Of a DNA stretch of 64,000 nt, positions 1-9,639 are shown one piece after another. The position numbers and the translations under genes were made by a program. The notes under the pieces are model-generated. The model was not told where the DNA came from and did not search any database. It worked only from the letters and a program-made list of their open reading frames with translations. How positions within the stretch are numbered: the first letter of the stretch is position 1; each line of letters starts with the position of its first letter. The DNA is taken from positions 186,001 through 250,000 of the forward strand of contig NZ_JMLQ01000001.1 in NCBI RefSeq assembly GCF_000686025.1, written 5' to 3'. This stretch comes from Rhodococcus sp. UNC23MFCrub1.1. GTDB taxonomy: Bacteria; Actinomycetota; Actinomycetes; Mycobacteriales; Mycobacteriaceae.

Positions 1-3000
1 AGACGGTCACCGGTGTGCGCGTGGTCAAAGGCTTCGGCCAGGAATCGCGTGCCGTGGACACGCTGGAGCGCATCGGCCGGCGGCTGTACGCCGAGCGCCT
101 GCGCGCCGCCGTCGTGAACTCCCGATTCGCCCCCGGCATGGCGGCGCTGCCGCAGCTCGGTCTGGTGGGTGTGGTGGCCCTGGGTGGGTGGTTGGCTCTG
201 TCCGGTTCCATCACCGTCGGCACGTTCCTGGCCTTCGCGAGTTACGTCGCCACGATGGCCGCCGTGACCCGGACACTCACGTCCGTCGTGGTCATGGCCC
301 AGCTGTCCCGTGCCGCGGTCGAACGGGTGTACGGCGTCATCGACACCCGGCCGGCGCACGAGGAACCCGAGAATCCGGTACCGATCCCGGACGGACCGCT
401 GGGGCTGCGTCTGCGCGACGTCCGATTCGGTTTCGACCCCGACGCCCCCGTGCTCGACGGACTGGACCTCACGGTCGCGCCGGGCGAGACGGTGGCGGTG
501 GTGGGCCCCTCCGGCAGCGGCAAGTCGACCCTGTCCATGCTGCTGCCGCGGTTCTACCGACCGTCGTCGGGCAGCATCGTGCTCACGTCCGAGATCGGCG
601 ACGTCGACATCGCCGACCTGTCCGCCGACGACCTCCGCGCGGCGGTGTCGGTCGCGTTCGACGATCCGTTCCTGTTCTCCTCCAGCGTCGCGCGCAACAT
701 CGCCCTCGGTGCCCCCGACGCGTCGGAGGCGAGTGTCCGCGACGCGGCCACGCGCGCCATGGCCGACGACTTCGTCCGCGACCTGTCCTACGGTTACGAC
801 ACCACGGTGGGTGAGCGCGGGCTCTCGCTGTCCGGTGGCCAACGCCAACGCATCGCGCTCGCGCGGGTCCTGCTGTCCTCCCCGCGCGTCCTGGTCCTCG
901 ACGACGCCACCTCGGCCGTCGATGCCCGCACGGAGGCAGCGATCTTCGACCGGCTGCGTTCCGGTCCACGCCGGACGACGGTGGTGCTCGCGCACCGCCG
1001 GTCGACGCTCGCGCTGGCCGATCGCGTCGCCGTCCTGGACCGGGGGCGCATCGTCGACATCGGCACCGAGGCCGAACTCGACGAGCGTTGCCCCCTGTTC
1101 CGCGCGCTGATGTCCGGCGCAGGCAAGAAGTCCGAGCCGGCGCAGGACGACGTGCCCGCCGACTCGCTGTGGCCGGACGACGGCGACTCCACCGAGTTCG
1201 CGTCCTCACCCGCCTCCCGCGCGAGCGCGGACGGCGCGGCTGCCGGCGGCCCTCCCGGTCCGGGCGGTCACATGGCGTCGTCACTCGGCGGCGCCGTGCC
1301 CACCGAGGCCATGACCGAGATCCTGGCCCGACTCGCCCCGGCCGACGAGGACCCGCGCGTCGATACCGCTGCCGCTCGGCGGGACGATTCGACGTTCACC
1401 CTGCGGCGCACCCTCGCCCCCGTCGCCGGACTGCTCGCGGTGGTCATGGTCTGCCTGGCGTTCGACTCGGCCGTCACCATCGCCTTCCCGTCGATCGTGC
1501 GGTTCGCCGTCGACCACGGTGTCGCCGAGAGGTCCACCGGAATCCTCGCGGCGGTGTCGGGCATCGCGCTGGCGCTGGTGATCGTCGACTGGCTCGTGGT
1601 CCGCACCATGACGGTGGTGACCGCGCGGGCCGGTGAGCGCGTGCTCTTCGGGCTCCGCGTCCGCAGCTACGCACACCTGCAGCGTCTCGGCCTCGACTAC
1701 TACGAGCGAGAACTGTCCGGCCGGATCATGACCCGCATGACGACCGACGTGGACGCGTTGTCGACGTTCATGCAGACGGGTCTGTCGACGGCCGTCGTCA
1801 GCCTCCTGACGATCGTCGGCGTGTCGGCCGCATTGATCCTCACCGACGGGGTCCTCGCCGCGGTGGCCCTGTCGGTCGTCCCGATCCTGGTGGTGGCGAC
1901 GCTAATGTTCCGTCGCATCTCCGCTCGCGCGTACTCGACGTCACGCGAGCGCATCTCGGCCGTCAACGCGGAGTTCCAGGAGAACGTCACCGGACTACGG
2001 GTCACGCAGGCGTACCGGCATCAGACGGCTGCGGCACGCTCGTTCCTCGCCCGCTCCGAGTCGTACCGCCGCAGCCGGATGCGGTCGCAACGGGCCATCT
2101 CGGTGTTCTTCCCGTTCATCGCGTTCCTGTCGGACCTCGCCCTCGCCGCCGTGGTCCTCTTCGGTGCGTACCGCGTGGCCGACGGTCGTACCTCGGCCGG
2201 CGCGCTCGTCGCCTTCGTGCTGTACCTGGGTCTGCTCTTCGGCCCCATCCAACAGTTGTCCCAGGTGTTCGACGGCTATCAGCAGGCGTCCGTGGGTCTC
2301 ACTCGCATCGGTGACCTGTTGCGCACCCGCAGCTCGATCGAGCAGGCCGGGTCGTCGACACCGGTCTCGGTCCCACCGCGACTGCGCGGCGACATCGTGC
2401 TGAAGGACGTCACCTTCCGCTACGCCGGGGCTCCGCGGGATGCGCTGACGTCGGTCGACCTGCACGTTCCGGCGGGATCGACGGTGGCACTGGTGGGTCG
2501 CACCGGCGCCGGCAAGTCGACCATCGTGAAGTTGATGGCGCGGTTCTACGACCCGACCACCGGGGACGTCGTCGTGGACGACGTGCCCGTGCGGTCGTAC
2601 CCGCTCGGCGACTACCGCCGACGTCTGGGAGTCGTTCCGCAGGAGGCGCATCTCTTCAGCGGCACCATAGCTTCCAACATCGCTTTCGGGCGTCCGGACG
2701 CGACGCGCGTCGACATCGAGAGCGCGGCCCGCGCCGTGGGGGCACTGCCCGCCATCGCCGCACTCCCCCTCGGCATGGCGACGCCCGTCGGAGAACGTGG
2801 CCGCGGCCTCGCGGCGGGAACCCGGCAGTTACTCGCGCTGGCGCGAGCCGAGCTGGTCGATCCCGACATCCTGTTGCTCGACGAGGCGACGGCGACCCTG
2901 GACCCGGCGACGGAACGAGCCGTCCTGGACGCCGGCCGCACCGTGACCACCCGTCGGACATCGGTGATCGTGGCGCACCGCCTCGCGACCGCCGCGCGGG

Positions 3001-3251
3001 CCGATCTCGTCGTGGTGGTCGACGACGGGCGCATCGTGGAGAGCGGAACCCACGAGAACCTGGTGCGCTCGGACGGTTTCTACGCCGAACTCTGGGAAAC
3101 CACCGAAGGACGTACCACGGCTGCGAGTGGCGCGGGTCACGCACCCGGCGACGGCACGACCACGCCACACACTGGTGAAGCCGATCACAAGGGTGATCCG
3201 GACACACGGCCGCGGACCGAAAGGTCTAACCTTGATCGTGCCGTGCGCTGA
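1..3251 (+). CDS. Fused two-half ABC exporter (TMD-NBD-TMD-NBD), 5' end outside the window
   Basis: The reading frame is open from base 3 through the left edge, so the N-terminus is missing; GTG at 15 is internal, inside the conserved coupling segment GVRVVKGFGQE. The polypeptide carries the end of a first transmembrane domain, a first nucleotide-binding domain (Walker A GPSGSGKST near base 505, intact LSGGQ near 830, Walker B ending LDDAT at 897-908), an Ala/Pro-rich linker, a second membrane domain from about base 1410, and a second NBD (Walker A GRTGAGKST near 2500, LLLDEAT near 2875). NBD1 has Asp in place of the catalytic Glu, and NBD2 has LAAGT instead of LSGGQ: the pattern of heterodimeric exporters with one degenerate ATP site, here joined in one chain. 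Substrate unknown; an inner-membrane lipid or drug exporter is the family expectation. Confidence 0.9.
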   Translation, partial: TVTGVRVVKGFGQESRAVDTLERIGRRLYAERLRAAVVNSRFAPGMAALPQLGLVGVVALGGWLALSGSITVGTFLAFASYVATMAAVTRTLTSVVVMAQLSRAAVERVYGVIDTRPAHEEPENPVPIPDGPLGLRLRDVRFGFDPDAPVLDGLDLTVAPGETVAVVGPSGSGKSTLSMLLPRFYRPSSGSIVLTSEIGDVDIADLSADDLRAAVSVAFDDPFLFSSSVARNIALGAPDASEASVRDAATRAMADDFVRDLSYGYDTTVGERGLSLSGGQRQRIALARVLLSSPRVLVLDDATSAVDARTEAAIFDRLRSGPRRTTVVLAHRRSTLALADRVAVLDRGRIVDIGTEAELDERCPLFRALMSGAGKKSEPAQDDVPADSLWPDDGDSTEFASSPASRASADGAAAGGPPGPGGHMASSLGGAVPTEAMTEILARLAPADEDPRVDTAAARRDDSTFTLRRTLAPVAGLLAVVMVCLAFDSAVTIAFPSIVRFAVDHGVAERSTGILAAVSGIALALVIVDWLVVRTMTVVTARAGERVLFGLRVRSYAHLQRLGLDYYERELSGRIMTRMTTDVDALSTFMQTGLSTAVVSLLTIVGVSAALILTDGVLAAVALSVVPILVVATLMFRRISARAYSTSRERISAVNAEFQENVTGLRVTQAYRHQTAAARSFLARSESYRRSRMRSQRAISVFFPFIAFLSDLALAAVVLFGAYRVADGRTSAGALVAFVLYLGLLFGPIQQLSQVFDGYQQASVGLTRIGDLLRTRSSIEQAGSSTPVSVPPRLRGDIVLKDVTFRYAGAPRDALTSVDLHVPAGSTVALVGRTGAGKSTIVKLMARFYDPTTGDVVVDDVPVRSYPLGDYRRRLGVVPQEAHLFSGTIASNIAFGRPDATRVDIESAARAVGALPAIAALPLGMATPVGERGRGLAAGTRQLLALARAELVDPDILLLDEATATLDPATERAVLDAGRTVTTRRTSVIVAHRLATAARADLVVVVDDGRIVESGTHENLVRSDGFYAELWETTEGRTTAASGAGHAPGDGTTTPHTGEADHKGDPDTRPRTERSNLDRAVR
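3227..3232 (+). promoter_or_regulatory. Possible -10 box for kgd
   Basis: TAACCT fits the actinobacterial TANNNT -10 pattern. It would give a leader of about 50 bases for kgd, and the purine-rich Shine-Dalgarno AAGAAGGAAACGAGG lies at 3261-3275. No convincing -35 was found, and the box lies within the last codons of the upstream transporter gene. Confidence 0.3.
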
Positions 3252-3287
3252 GCGAGAACGAAGAAGGAAACGAGGCGAACACCTGCC

Positions 3288-6200
3288 GTGAGCAGCAGCT
3301 CTACAACACAGTTCGGACAGAATCAGTGGTTGGTCGACGAAATGTACCAGCGTTTCAAGACCGATCCGTCGTCGGTCGACGAGAGCTGGCACGAGTTCCT
3401 CGCCGACTACACGCCCGAGCAGAACGGTAGCGGCGATCCCGCCACCGACACCGAGACCACCACAGCCGCACCCGCTTCCGCGAAGGCAGCTGCGCCGAAG
3501 GCGGAGAAGCCTGCTGCGCCGAAGACCGAGAAGCCTGCCGCGCCGAAGGCCGACAAGCCGGCCGCCGCGAAGACCGACAAGCCGGCACCGAAGGCGGAGA
3601 CCAAGCCCGTGACCACAGCTGCCCCCGCGAAGTCGACCGCCGCCGCCGGGCCGGCCGAGAAGAAGTCCGCGGCCGTGCCGCCCGCACAGCCGGAGTCGGA
3701 CGCGCCGAAGGAGGACACGACCAAGGTGCTCCGCGGCGCCTCGGCCGCGGTCGCCAAGAACATGGCCGCCTCGTTGCAGATCCCGACGGCCACCAGCGTG
3801 CGCGCCATCCCCGCGAAGCTGATGATCGACAACCGTCTCGTGATCAACAACCACCTCGCGCGCACCCGCGGTGGCAAGATCTCGTTCACTCACCTGCTCG
3901 GCTACGCCATCGTGCAGGCGGTCAAGTCGTTCCCCAACATGAACCGGCACTTCGCCGAGATCGACGGCAAGCCCAACGCGGTCACCCCCGCGCACACCAA
4001 CCTCGGCCTCGCCATCGACCTGCCGGGCAAGGACGGTTCGCGGTCACTTGTCGTCGCCGCGATCAAGGGGTGCGAGGAGTTCACGTTCAACCAGTTCCAC
4101 ACTGCCTACGAGGACATCGTCCGTCGTGCGCGCGACGGCAAGCTCACCGCCGCCGACTTCAGCGGCGTCACGATCTCGCTGACCAACCCAGGCACCATCG
4201 GCACCGTGCACTCGGTTCCACGTCTGATGAACGGCCAGGGCACCATCATCGGCGCCGGCGCCATGGAGTACCCCGCAGAGTTCCAGGGCTCCAGCGAGGA
4301 GCGCATCGCCGAGATGGGCGTCGGCAAGCTGATGACGCTCACCTCGACGTACGACCACCGCCTCATCCAGGGCGCGGAGTCGGGCGACTTCCTTCGCACG
4401 ATCCACAACCTGCTGATCAGCGACGAGTTCTACGACCAGATCTTCCACGGTCTGGCCATCCCGTACGAGCCGATCCGCTGGCGTCGTGACCTGCCCACCG
4501 GCGGCGTCGACAAGAACACGCGCGTCCTCGAGCTCATCGCGGCCTACCGGAACCGTGGCCACCTCATGGCCGACACGGATCCGTTGATGTTCACCAAGGA
4601 CAAGTTCCGGATGCACCCGGACCTCGACGTGATCAGCCACGACCTGACGTTGTGGGACCTCGACCGCGAGTTCCAGGTCGGCGGCTTCCACGGCCAGGAC
4701 AAGATGAAGCTGCGCGACGTGCTCAGCGTGCTGCGCGACTCCTACTGCCGGCACGCCGCCATCGAGTACACGCACATCCTCGAGACCGACCAGGTGGCGT
4801 GGCTCCAGGAGCGCGTCGAGGCCAAGCACGTCAAGCCGACGGTCGCTCAGCAGAAGTACATCCTGAGCAAGCTCAACGCGGCCGAGGCGTTCGAGACGTT
4901 CCTGCAGACGAAGTACGTCGGACAGAAGCGCTTCTCGCTCGAGGGCGCAGAGTCCGTCATCCCGATGATGGACTCGGTCATCGACCAGTCCGCCGAGCAC
5001 GCCCTCGACGAGGTCGTCATCGGCATGCCGCACCGTGGACGCCTGAACGTGCTCGCCAACATCGTCGGCAAGCCGTACTCGAAGATCTTCACCGAGTTCG
5101 AGGGCAACATGAACCCGGCCGCCGCACACGGGTCGGGCGACGTGAAGTACCACCTCGGTGCCGAGGGCAACTACATCCAGATGTTCGGCGAGAACGACAT
5201 CAAGGTGTCGCTCACGGCCAACCCCTCGCACCTCGAGGCGGTCGACCCGGTCCTCGAGGGCCTGGTCCGCGCCAAGCAGGACATGCTGAACAAGGGCGAC
5301 TCGTCCGACGGCTTCTCCGTCCTGCCGCTCATGCTGCACGGCGACGCGGCCTTTGCGGGCCAGGGCGTGGTGGCGGAGACGCTGAACCTCGCGCTGCTGC
5401 GCGGGTACCGCACCGGCGGCACCGTGCACATCGTCGTCAACAACCAGGTCGGCTTCACGACGGCGCCGGAGCACTCGCGCTCCAGCGAGTACTGCACCGA
5501 CGTCGCGAAGATGATCGGCGCACCGATCTTCCACGTGAACGGCGACGACCCGGAGGCGTGCGCCTGGGTGGCTCGACTGGCGGTCGACTTCCGTCAGAAG
5601 TTCCACAAGGACGTCGTCATCGACATGATCTGCTACCGCCGTCGCGGCCACAACGAGGGTGACGATCCCTCGATGACGCAGCCGGCGATGTACGACGTGA
5701 TCGACACCAAGCGCAGCGTCCGCAAGAGCTACACCGAGTCGCTCATCGGTCGTGGCGACATCAGCCTCAAGGAGGCCGAGGACGCACTCCGCGACTACCA
5801 GGGCCAGCTCGAACGCGTCTTCAACGAGGTGCGCGAACTCGAGAAGTACACCCCGGAGCCGAGCGAGTCCGTCGAGCTCGACCAGCAGCTGCCCGCCAAG
5901 CTCACCACCGCGGTCGACAAGTCGGTTCTGCACCGTATCGGCGACGCGTTCGTCAACGTCCCGGACGGTTTCACCGTGCACCCGCGCGTGCAGCCCGTCC
6001 TCGACAAGCGTCGCGAGATGGCCTACGAGGGCAAGGTCGACTGGGCGTTCGGCGAGCTGCTCGCACTCGGCACGCTGATCGACGAGGGCAAGCTCGTGCG
6101 CATGTCCGGCCAGGACACCCGTCGCGGCACGTTCACGCAGCGGCACTCGGTCATCATCGATCGCAAGACCGGTGAGGAGTACACGCCACTGCACAACCTC

Positions 6201-7082
6201 GGCAGCGACGATCCGGGCAAGTTCCTGGTCTACGACTCCGCGCTGAGCGAGTACGCGGCGGTCGGCTTCGAGTACGGCTACTCCGTGGGCAACCCGGACG
6301 CGCTGGTGCTGTGGGAGGCGCAGTTCGGCGACTTCGTCAACGGTGCCCAGTCCATCATCGACGAGTTCATCTCGTCCGGTGAGGCCAAGTGGGGACAGCT
6401 CTCCGACGTCGTGCTGCTGCTGCCGCACGGCCACGAGGGCCAGGGCCCCGACCACACCTCGGGACGCATCGAGCGGTTCCTGCAGCTGTGCGCCGAGGGA
6501 TCGATGACGGTCGCGGTGCCGTCCACGCCGGCGAACTACTTCCACCTGCTGCGTCGTCACGCACGTGACGGCATCCAGCGGCCCCTGGTCGTGTTCACCC
6601 CGAAGTCGATGCTGCGCAACAAGGCTGCGGTCAGCAACATCGAGGACTTCACCGACGGCAAGTTCCACTCCGTCTTCGACGAGCCCACCTACGACTCGGG
6701 CGACGGTGACCGCAAGAAGGTCGAGCGGGTGCTCATGGTCAGCGGCAAGCTGTACTACGAGCTGCTCGCCTTCAAGCAGAGGAACAAGCGAGACGATGTC
6801 GCCATCGTGCGGATCGAGCAGCTCTACCCGATCCCGAGCCGCCGCATCGCGGAGGCGCTGGACGGCTACCCCAACGCCACCGAGTACCGGTGGGTCCAGG
6901 AGGAGCCGGCCAACCAGGGTGCGTGGCCGACGTTCGGTCTCGCGTTCCCGGAGCTGCTGCCCGAGCGTCTGTCCGGCATCAAGCGCGTCTCGCGGCGTCC
7001 GATGTCCGCACCGTCGTCGGGTTCGAGCAAGGTCCACGCGGTCGAGCAGGCCGAGATCATCGACACGGCCTTCAACGGGTGA
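3288..7082 (+). CDS. kgd: Multifunctional 2-oxoglutarate decarboxylase / dehydrogenase E1o-E2o protein
   Basis: A 1264-residue protein. It links an N-terminal helix ([15 protein letters not shown], as in all E1o proteins), a lysine/alanine/proline linker (about residues 65-140), a dihydrolipoyl succinyltransferase-type catalytic core (about 150-375, with active-site DHRLIQG at His357), and a full thiamin-diphosphate E1o region to the C-terminus ([17 protein letters not shown]). No lipoyl domain is present, which is the hallmark of the Mycobacteriales Kgd/OdhA fusion: the lipoyl arm comes from a separate E2. It decarboxylates 2-oxoglutarate in the TCA cycle and also makes 2-hydroxy-3-oxoadipate. 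In the family it is inhibited by the FHA protein GarA/OdhI. The GTG start follows a purine-rich ribosome site. Confidence 0.97.
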   Translation: MSSSSTTQFGQNQWLVDEMYQRFKTDPSSVDESWHEFLADYTPEQNGSGDPATDTETTTAAPASAKAAAPKAEKPAAPKTEKPAAPKADKPAAAKTDKPAPKAETKPVTTAAPAKSTAAAGPAEKKSAAVPPAQPESDAPKEDTTKVLRGASAAVAKNMAASLQIPTATSVRAIPAKLMIDNRLVINNHLARTRGGKISFTHLLGYAIVQAVKSFPNMNRHFAEIDGKPNAVTPAHTNLGLAIDLPGKDGSRSLVVAAIKGCEEFTFNQFHTAYEDIVRRARDGKLTAADFSGVTISLTNPGTIGTVHSVPRLMNGQGTIIGAGAMEYPAEFQGSSEERIAEMGVGKLMTLTSTYDHRLIQGAESGDFLRTIHNLLISDEFYDQIFHGLAIPYEPIRWRRDLPTGGVDKNTRVLELIAAYRNRGHLMADTDPLMFTKDKFRMHPDLDVISHDLTLWDLDREFQVGGFHGQDKMKLRDVLSVLRDSYCRHAAIEYTHILETDQVAWLQERVEAKHVKPTVAQQKYILSKLNAAEAFETFLQTKYVGQKRFSLEGAESVIPMMDSVIDQSAEHALDEVVIGMPHRGRLNVLANIVGKPYSKIFTEFEGNMNPAAAHGSGDVKYHLGAEGNYIQMFGENDIKVSLTANPSHLEAVDPVLEGLVRAKQDMLNKGDSSDGFSVLPLMLHGDAAFAGQGVVAETLNLALLRGYRTGGTVHIVVNNQVGFTTAPEHSRSSEYCTDVAKMIGAPIFHVNGDDPEACAWVARLAVDFRQKFHKDVVIDMICYRRRGHNEGDDPSMTQPAMYDVIDTKRSVRKSYTESLIGRGDISLKEAEDALRDYQGQLERVFNEVRELEKYTPEPSESVELDQQLPAKLTTAVDKSVLHRIGDAFVNVPDGFTVHPRVQPVLDKRREMAYEGKVDWAFGELLALGTLIDEGKLVRMSGQDTRRGTFTQRHSVIIDRKTGEEYTPLHNLGSDDPGKFLVYDSALSEYAAVGFEYGYSVGNPDALVLWEAQFGDFVNGAQSIIDEFISSGEAKWGQLSDVVLLLPHGHEGQGPDHTSGRIERFLQLCAEGSMTVAVPSTPANYFHLLRRHARDGIQRPLVVFTPKSMLRNKAAVSNIEDFTDGKFHSVFDEPTYDSGDGDRKKVERVLMVSGKLYYELLAFKQRNKRDDVAIVRIEQLYPIPSRRIAEALDGYPNATEYRWVQEEPANQGAWPTFGLAFPELLPERLSGIKRVSRRPMSAPSSGSSKVHAVEQAEIIDTAFNG
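3492..3587 (+). repeat. Four 24-bp coding repeats in the kgd linker
   Basis: Four tandem 24-base units encode an 8-residue repeat of the form (A/P)PK(A/T)(E/D)KPA (residues about 69-100 of Kgd). The units differ by a few bases. The repeat supplies a flexible, charged linker between the N-terminal helix and the acyltransferase-like core; unit number is likely to vary between strains. Confidence 0.85.
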
Positions 7083-7092
7083 TCGTTCACCT

Positions 7093-7803
7093 GTGACGCT
7101 GCCATTGAGCCGGGTCGAGTTCACTCCACGGAGGGGATTCGACCCGGCTTCGTGGTATCTGCAGGTACCCGTGGTCGCCGAGATCGTGCGCACCGGGCTC
7201 GACTTCGACAGTCCCGTGACCGTGATCGTCGGGGAGAACGGAACCGGGAAGTCGACGCTGATGGAGGCGCTGGCCGCGTGCTGGGCCTTCGGTCTCGGTG
7301 CGGCCGACGCGATGTGGTCACCCGGCGGCGGGGCGCAGGACACCGACCTGCACAAGCACCTGACGTGCCACGGTGCCCGACCGCGGCCGCAGGGCGGGTG
7401 TTTCCTGCGCGCCGAGACGATGCACGGATTGTTCGAGTCCGCGGACGCACGGCGAGTCCGCGACACCGACGTCGTCTACAACGCGCTGTCCCACGGACAG
7501 TCGTTTCTGCGCTATGTCGCGGATCGCCCTGTCGCAGTCGGACTCTGGTTGATGGACGAGCCCGAGGCGGCCTTGTCGTTCCAGTCGTCTCTGGCGTTGA
7601 TCTCGGTGATGAAGGAACTGGTCGAGGAGGGCTCACAGATTGTGATGGCGACGCACTCGCCGGTGCTCGCGGCCATGCCGGGAGCACGCCTGCTCGAACT
7701 CGGCGAGGACGGTCTGTCGTCCACGACGTGGGAGGAGGCGCAGCTCGTCCGGGACTGGTCGGCGTTCTTCGACGCCCCCGACCGGTTCCTGCGCCACCTC
7801 TGA
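7093..7803 (+). CDS. AAA/ABC-like predicted ATPase (COG3910-type)
   Basis: A 236-residue protein starting at GTG 7093, ten bases after the kgd stop, so probably in the same transcript. It has a Walker A motif (VGENGTGKST, residues about 46-55), an ABC-like signature region (NALSHGQSFL), a Walker B motif (LWLMDEPEAALS) and a switch histidine in MATHSPVLAAMPGARLLEL. This set is typical of small stand-alone SMC/ABC-fold ATPases with no membrane domain and no known substrate. The N-terminal segment FDPASWYLQVPVV matches the family pattern, which supports the early start. Linkage to kgd may be only positional. Confidence 0.8.
   Translation: MTLPLSRVEFTPRRGFDPASWYLQVPVVAEIVRTGLDFDSPVTVIVGENGTGKSTLMEALAACWAFGLGAADAMWSPGGGAQDTDLHKHLTCHGARPRPQGGCFLRAETMHGLFESADARRVRDTDVVYNALSHGQSFLRYVADRPVAVGLWLMDEPEAALSFQSSLALISVMKELVEEGSQIVMATHSPVLAAMPGARLLELGEDGLSSTTWEEAQLVRDWSAFFDAPDRFLRHL
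7108..7149 (+). repeat. 11-bp inverted repeat just inside the ATPase gene
   Basis: Arms AGCCGGGTCGA (7108-7118) and TCGACCCGGCT (7139-7149) are perfectly complementary, with a 20-base loop. The hairpin begins 26 bases after the kgd stop and lies within the first 20 codons of the following gene. It may act as an intrinsic attenuator or protect the kgd mRNA 3' end; there is no U-tract. Confidence 0.6.
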
Positions 7804-7808
7804 CACGA

Positions 7809-8840
7809 CTAGGCGGTCGGGGCCTCCGGCAACGTGACGACCTGGCCGGCGAACGACAGGCCGGCACCGAAACCGAGCAGCAGAGCGGTGTCGCCCTTCT
7901 TCGCCTTGCCGGTGCGCAGCACCTCCTCCACCGCGAGCGGGATCGAGGCGGCCGAGGTGTTGCCGGCCTCGGCGATGTCGTGTGCCACCGGGATGTCCTC
8001 GGCGAGCTCGAGGCTCTTCGCCAGCAGATCGGTGATGCGGGAGTTCGCCTGGTGCGGCACGAAGACGTCCAGCTCGGAGGCCTTGACGCCCGCCTTGTCG
8101 AGGGCCTCGCGTGCCACCTTGGCCATCTCGAACGCCGCCCAGCGGAAGACCGCGATACCGGTCATCGCGATCCACGGACGATCGGCGTTCGGATCCTCCT
8201 TCAGGTCCGCGAAGTACTGCAACCAGTCCTTGTCCTGCTTGATGGCGTCGGCCTGCGAGCCGTCCGAACCCCAGACGACCGGTCCGATGCCGGGCTCCTC
8301 GGTGCGGCCGACGACCATGGCGCCGGCACCGTCGCCGAAGATCATGCGCGTGCCGCGATCGTCGGGTCGCGTCGTGACGCTCAGGTGCTCGGTGCCGATG
8401 ACCAACACCTTGTCCGACGTGCCCGCGCGGACCATGTCCGAGGCGAGTGCGAGGCCGTAGCAGAAGCCCGCGCAGCCCGCGCCGAGGTCGAAGGCGCCGG
8501 GGCCACCGGTGCCGAGTGCGTCCGCGATGATCGACGCGGCGGGCGGTGTGAGCAGCAGGTGAGTGGACGTCGCGATGATGACGCAGCCGATCTCGGCGGC
8601 ATCCACGCCGGAGTTCTCGAGGGCGCGGCGTCCGGCCTCGATCGACATGGAGACCACGTTCTCGTTCTCCCCGGCGAAACGGCGGGACTCGATGCCCGTA
8701 CGGGTACGGATCCACTCGTCGCTCGAGTCGATGGTCTTGCAGATCTCCTCGTTGGTGACGACACGCTCGGGCCGGTAAGCCCCGATACCCAGGATTCCCG
8801 AGTGTCGCGTCTCGGTCGGGATACTGATCTGCGCGCCCAT
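7809..8840 (-). CDS. fabH: Beta-ketoacyl-ACP synthase III
   Basis: A 343-residue KAS III. The catalytic triad is visible: Cys123 in AGCAGFCYG, His263 in VPHQANSRI, Asn294 in AGNTSAAS. The segment GAYRPERVVTNEEIC closely matches mycobacterial FabH, which condenses long-chain acyl-CoA from FAS-I with malonyl-ACP to start FAS-II (mycolic acid) elongation. I chose ATG 8840; a longer frame upstream is low-complexity and lacks FabH similarity. It lies downstream of, and in the same direction as, the TetR gene, separated by about 100 bases, so co-transcription is possible. It is convergent with the ATPase gene. Confidence 0.95.
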   Translation of the reverse strand: MGAQISIPTETRHSGILGIGAYRPERVVTNEEICKTIDSSDEWIRTRTGIESRRFAGENENVVSMSIEAGRRALENSGVDAAEIGCVIIATSTHLLLTPPAASIIADALGTGGPGAFDLGAGCAGFCYGLALASDMVRAGTSDKVLVIGTEHLSVTTRPDDRGTRMIFGDGAGAMVVGRTEEPGIGPVVWGSDGSQADAIKQDKDWLQYFADLKEDPNADRPWIAMTGIAVFRWAAFEMAKVAREALDKAGVKASELDVFVPHQANSRITDLLAKSLELAEDIPVAHDIAEAGNTSAASIPLAVEEVLRTGKAKKGDTALLLGFGAGLSFAGQVVTLPEAPTA

Positions 8841-8943
8841 CGAAGGCCGTCCTCTCGTGCTGCCGACCGCCGCTCGTGCGCCGGTGTACGCCCTCACGTT
8901 ACTGGTGCGGACCCGTCGATCGAAGGGGGTGTCGCTCGAGGTG

Positions 8944-9579
8944 TCATCCCGCGTCGGCACTCGCCCACGACAACTCGGTCGTGTCCGCCGTCGGCAGCGC
9001 CACGGCAGGCAGCGCGTGCACCAGCAGTTCGATCAGCTCGTCCCGGCTGAGGTCCTCCTGGTTCAGCCAGGTGATGGTGACCTCCTCGCAGAACGCCACC
9101 CAGCCGCGGATGGCCAGCGCGATCCGCGGGGTGCGCTCGACACCGAGCAGCGGGAGCTGCGACACCGTCCGTTCGACCATGACGTCGCGGGTGCGCTCGA
9201 AGACGGCCCGCATGTCGGGATCCCCGCTCGCGGTGCCGCGCAGCAGCGAGACGTAGCTGGAGCGGTGCTCGGTGACGTAGTCGACGTAGGACGCGAGTGC
9301 CACGGCGAGCGTCGTCAACGGGTCGAGCCCGACGGGCGGCTCGGTGGCGTCGAGCATCTGTCGGCTGGTGTGCTCGACGATCGCGACGTGGAAGTCGTGC
9401 TTGGACGAGAAATAGTGGAAGAGCAGCCCACGCGACACGCCCGCCTGGTCGGCGATGTCCTCGACCGAGATGGCGTCCAGCGTGCGCTCCGAGAGCATCT
9501 CGACCCCCAGGTCGATGAGCTGGGCCCGCCGCTGTTCCGGACTGAGCCGCGTTCGCTTCACGCTGTCCATGCGCTCCAT
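8944..9579 (-). CDS. TetR-family repressor, divergent from the monooxygenase
   Basis: A 211-residue TetR protein: the N-terminal helix-turn-helix is about residues 30-65 (ISVEDIADQAGVSRGLLFHYFSSKHDF), followed by an all-helical ligand domain. The ATG at 9579 (or ATG 9570) lies 3-12 bases from a TACTGA/TCAGTA inverted repeat, so the gene probably represses itself and the divergent Baeyer-Villiger monooxygenase gene. The arrangement recalls ethR/ethA of M. tuberculosis, where a TetR repressor controls a divergent monooxygenase. Ligand unknown; possibly a ketone, ester or fatty acyl compound. Confidence 0.9.
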   Translation of the reverse strand: MERMDSVKRTRLSPEQRRAQLIDLGVEMLSERTLDAISVEDIADQAGVSRGLLFHYFSSKHDFHVAIVEHTSRQMLDATEPPVGLDPLTTLAVALASYVDYVTEHRSSYVSLLRGTASGDPDMRAVFERTRDVMVERTVSQLPLLGVERTPRIALAIRGWVAFCEEVTITWLNQEDLSRDELIELLVHALPAVALPTADTTELSWASADAG

Positions 9580-9581
9580 AC

Positions 9582-9600
9582 TACTGAACGTTCGTCAGTA
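9582..9600. promoter_or_regulatory. Inverted-repeat operator between tetR and the BVMO gene
   Basis: TACTGA (9582-9587) and TCAGTA (9595-9600) form perfect 6-bp arms around a 7-base spacer. The site sits 3 bases from the tetR start codon and 5 bases upstream of the TTGACC -35 box of the monooxygenase promoter, so one bound repressor could shut both genes. Confidence 0.6.
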
Positions 9601-9604
9601 ACTG

Positions 9605-9633
9605 TTGACCTGCGCTCAATAAGGACCTAGTCT
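9605..9633 (+). promoter_or_regulatory. Promoter of the monooxygenase gene (TTGACC-N17-TAGTCT)
   Basis: TTGACC (9605-9610) and TAGTCT (9628-9633) are separated by exactly 17 bases, and ATG 9640 follows the -10 by 6 bases. This predicts a leaderless mRNA starting at or next to the initiation codon. It is one of the two best-formed sigma-70-type promoters in the window. Confidence 0.65.
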
Positions 9634-9639
9634 GGGTTC

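Noticed and set aside
4044..7466. A 1140-codon open frame on the minus strand opposite kgd
   Set aside because: It is the complement of kgd and shows Val/Arg/Leu-rich low-complexity translation typical of high-GC antisense frames, with no recognisable domain.
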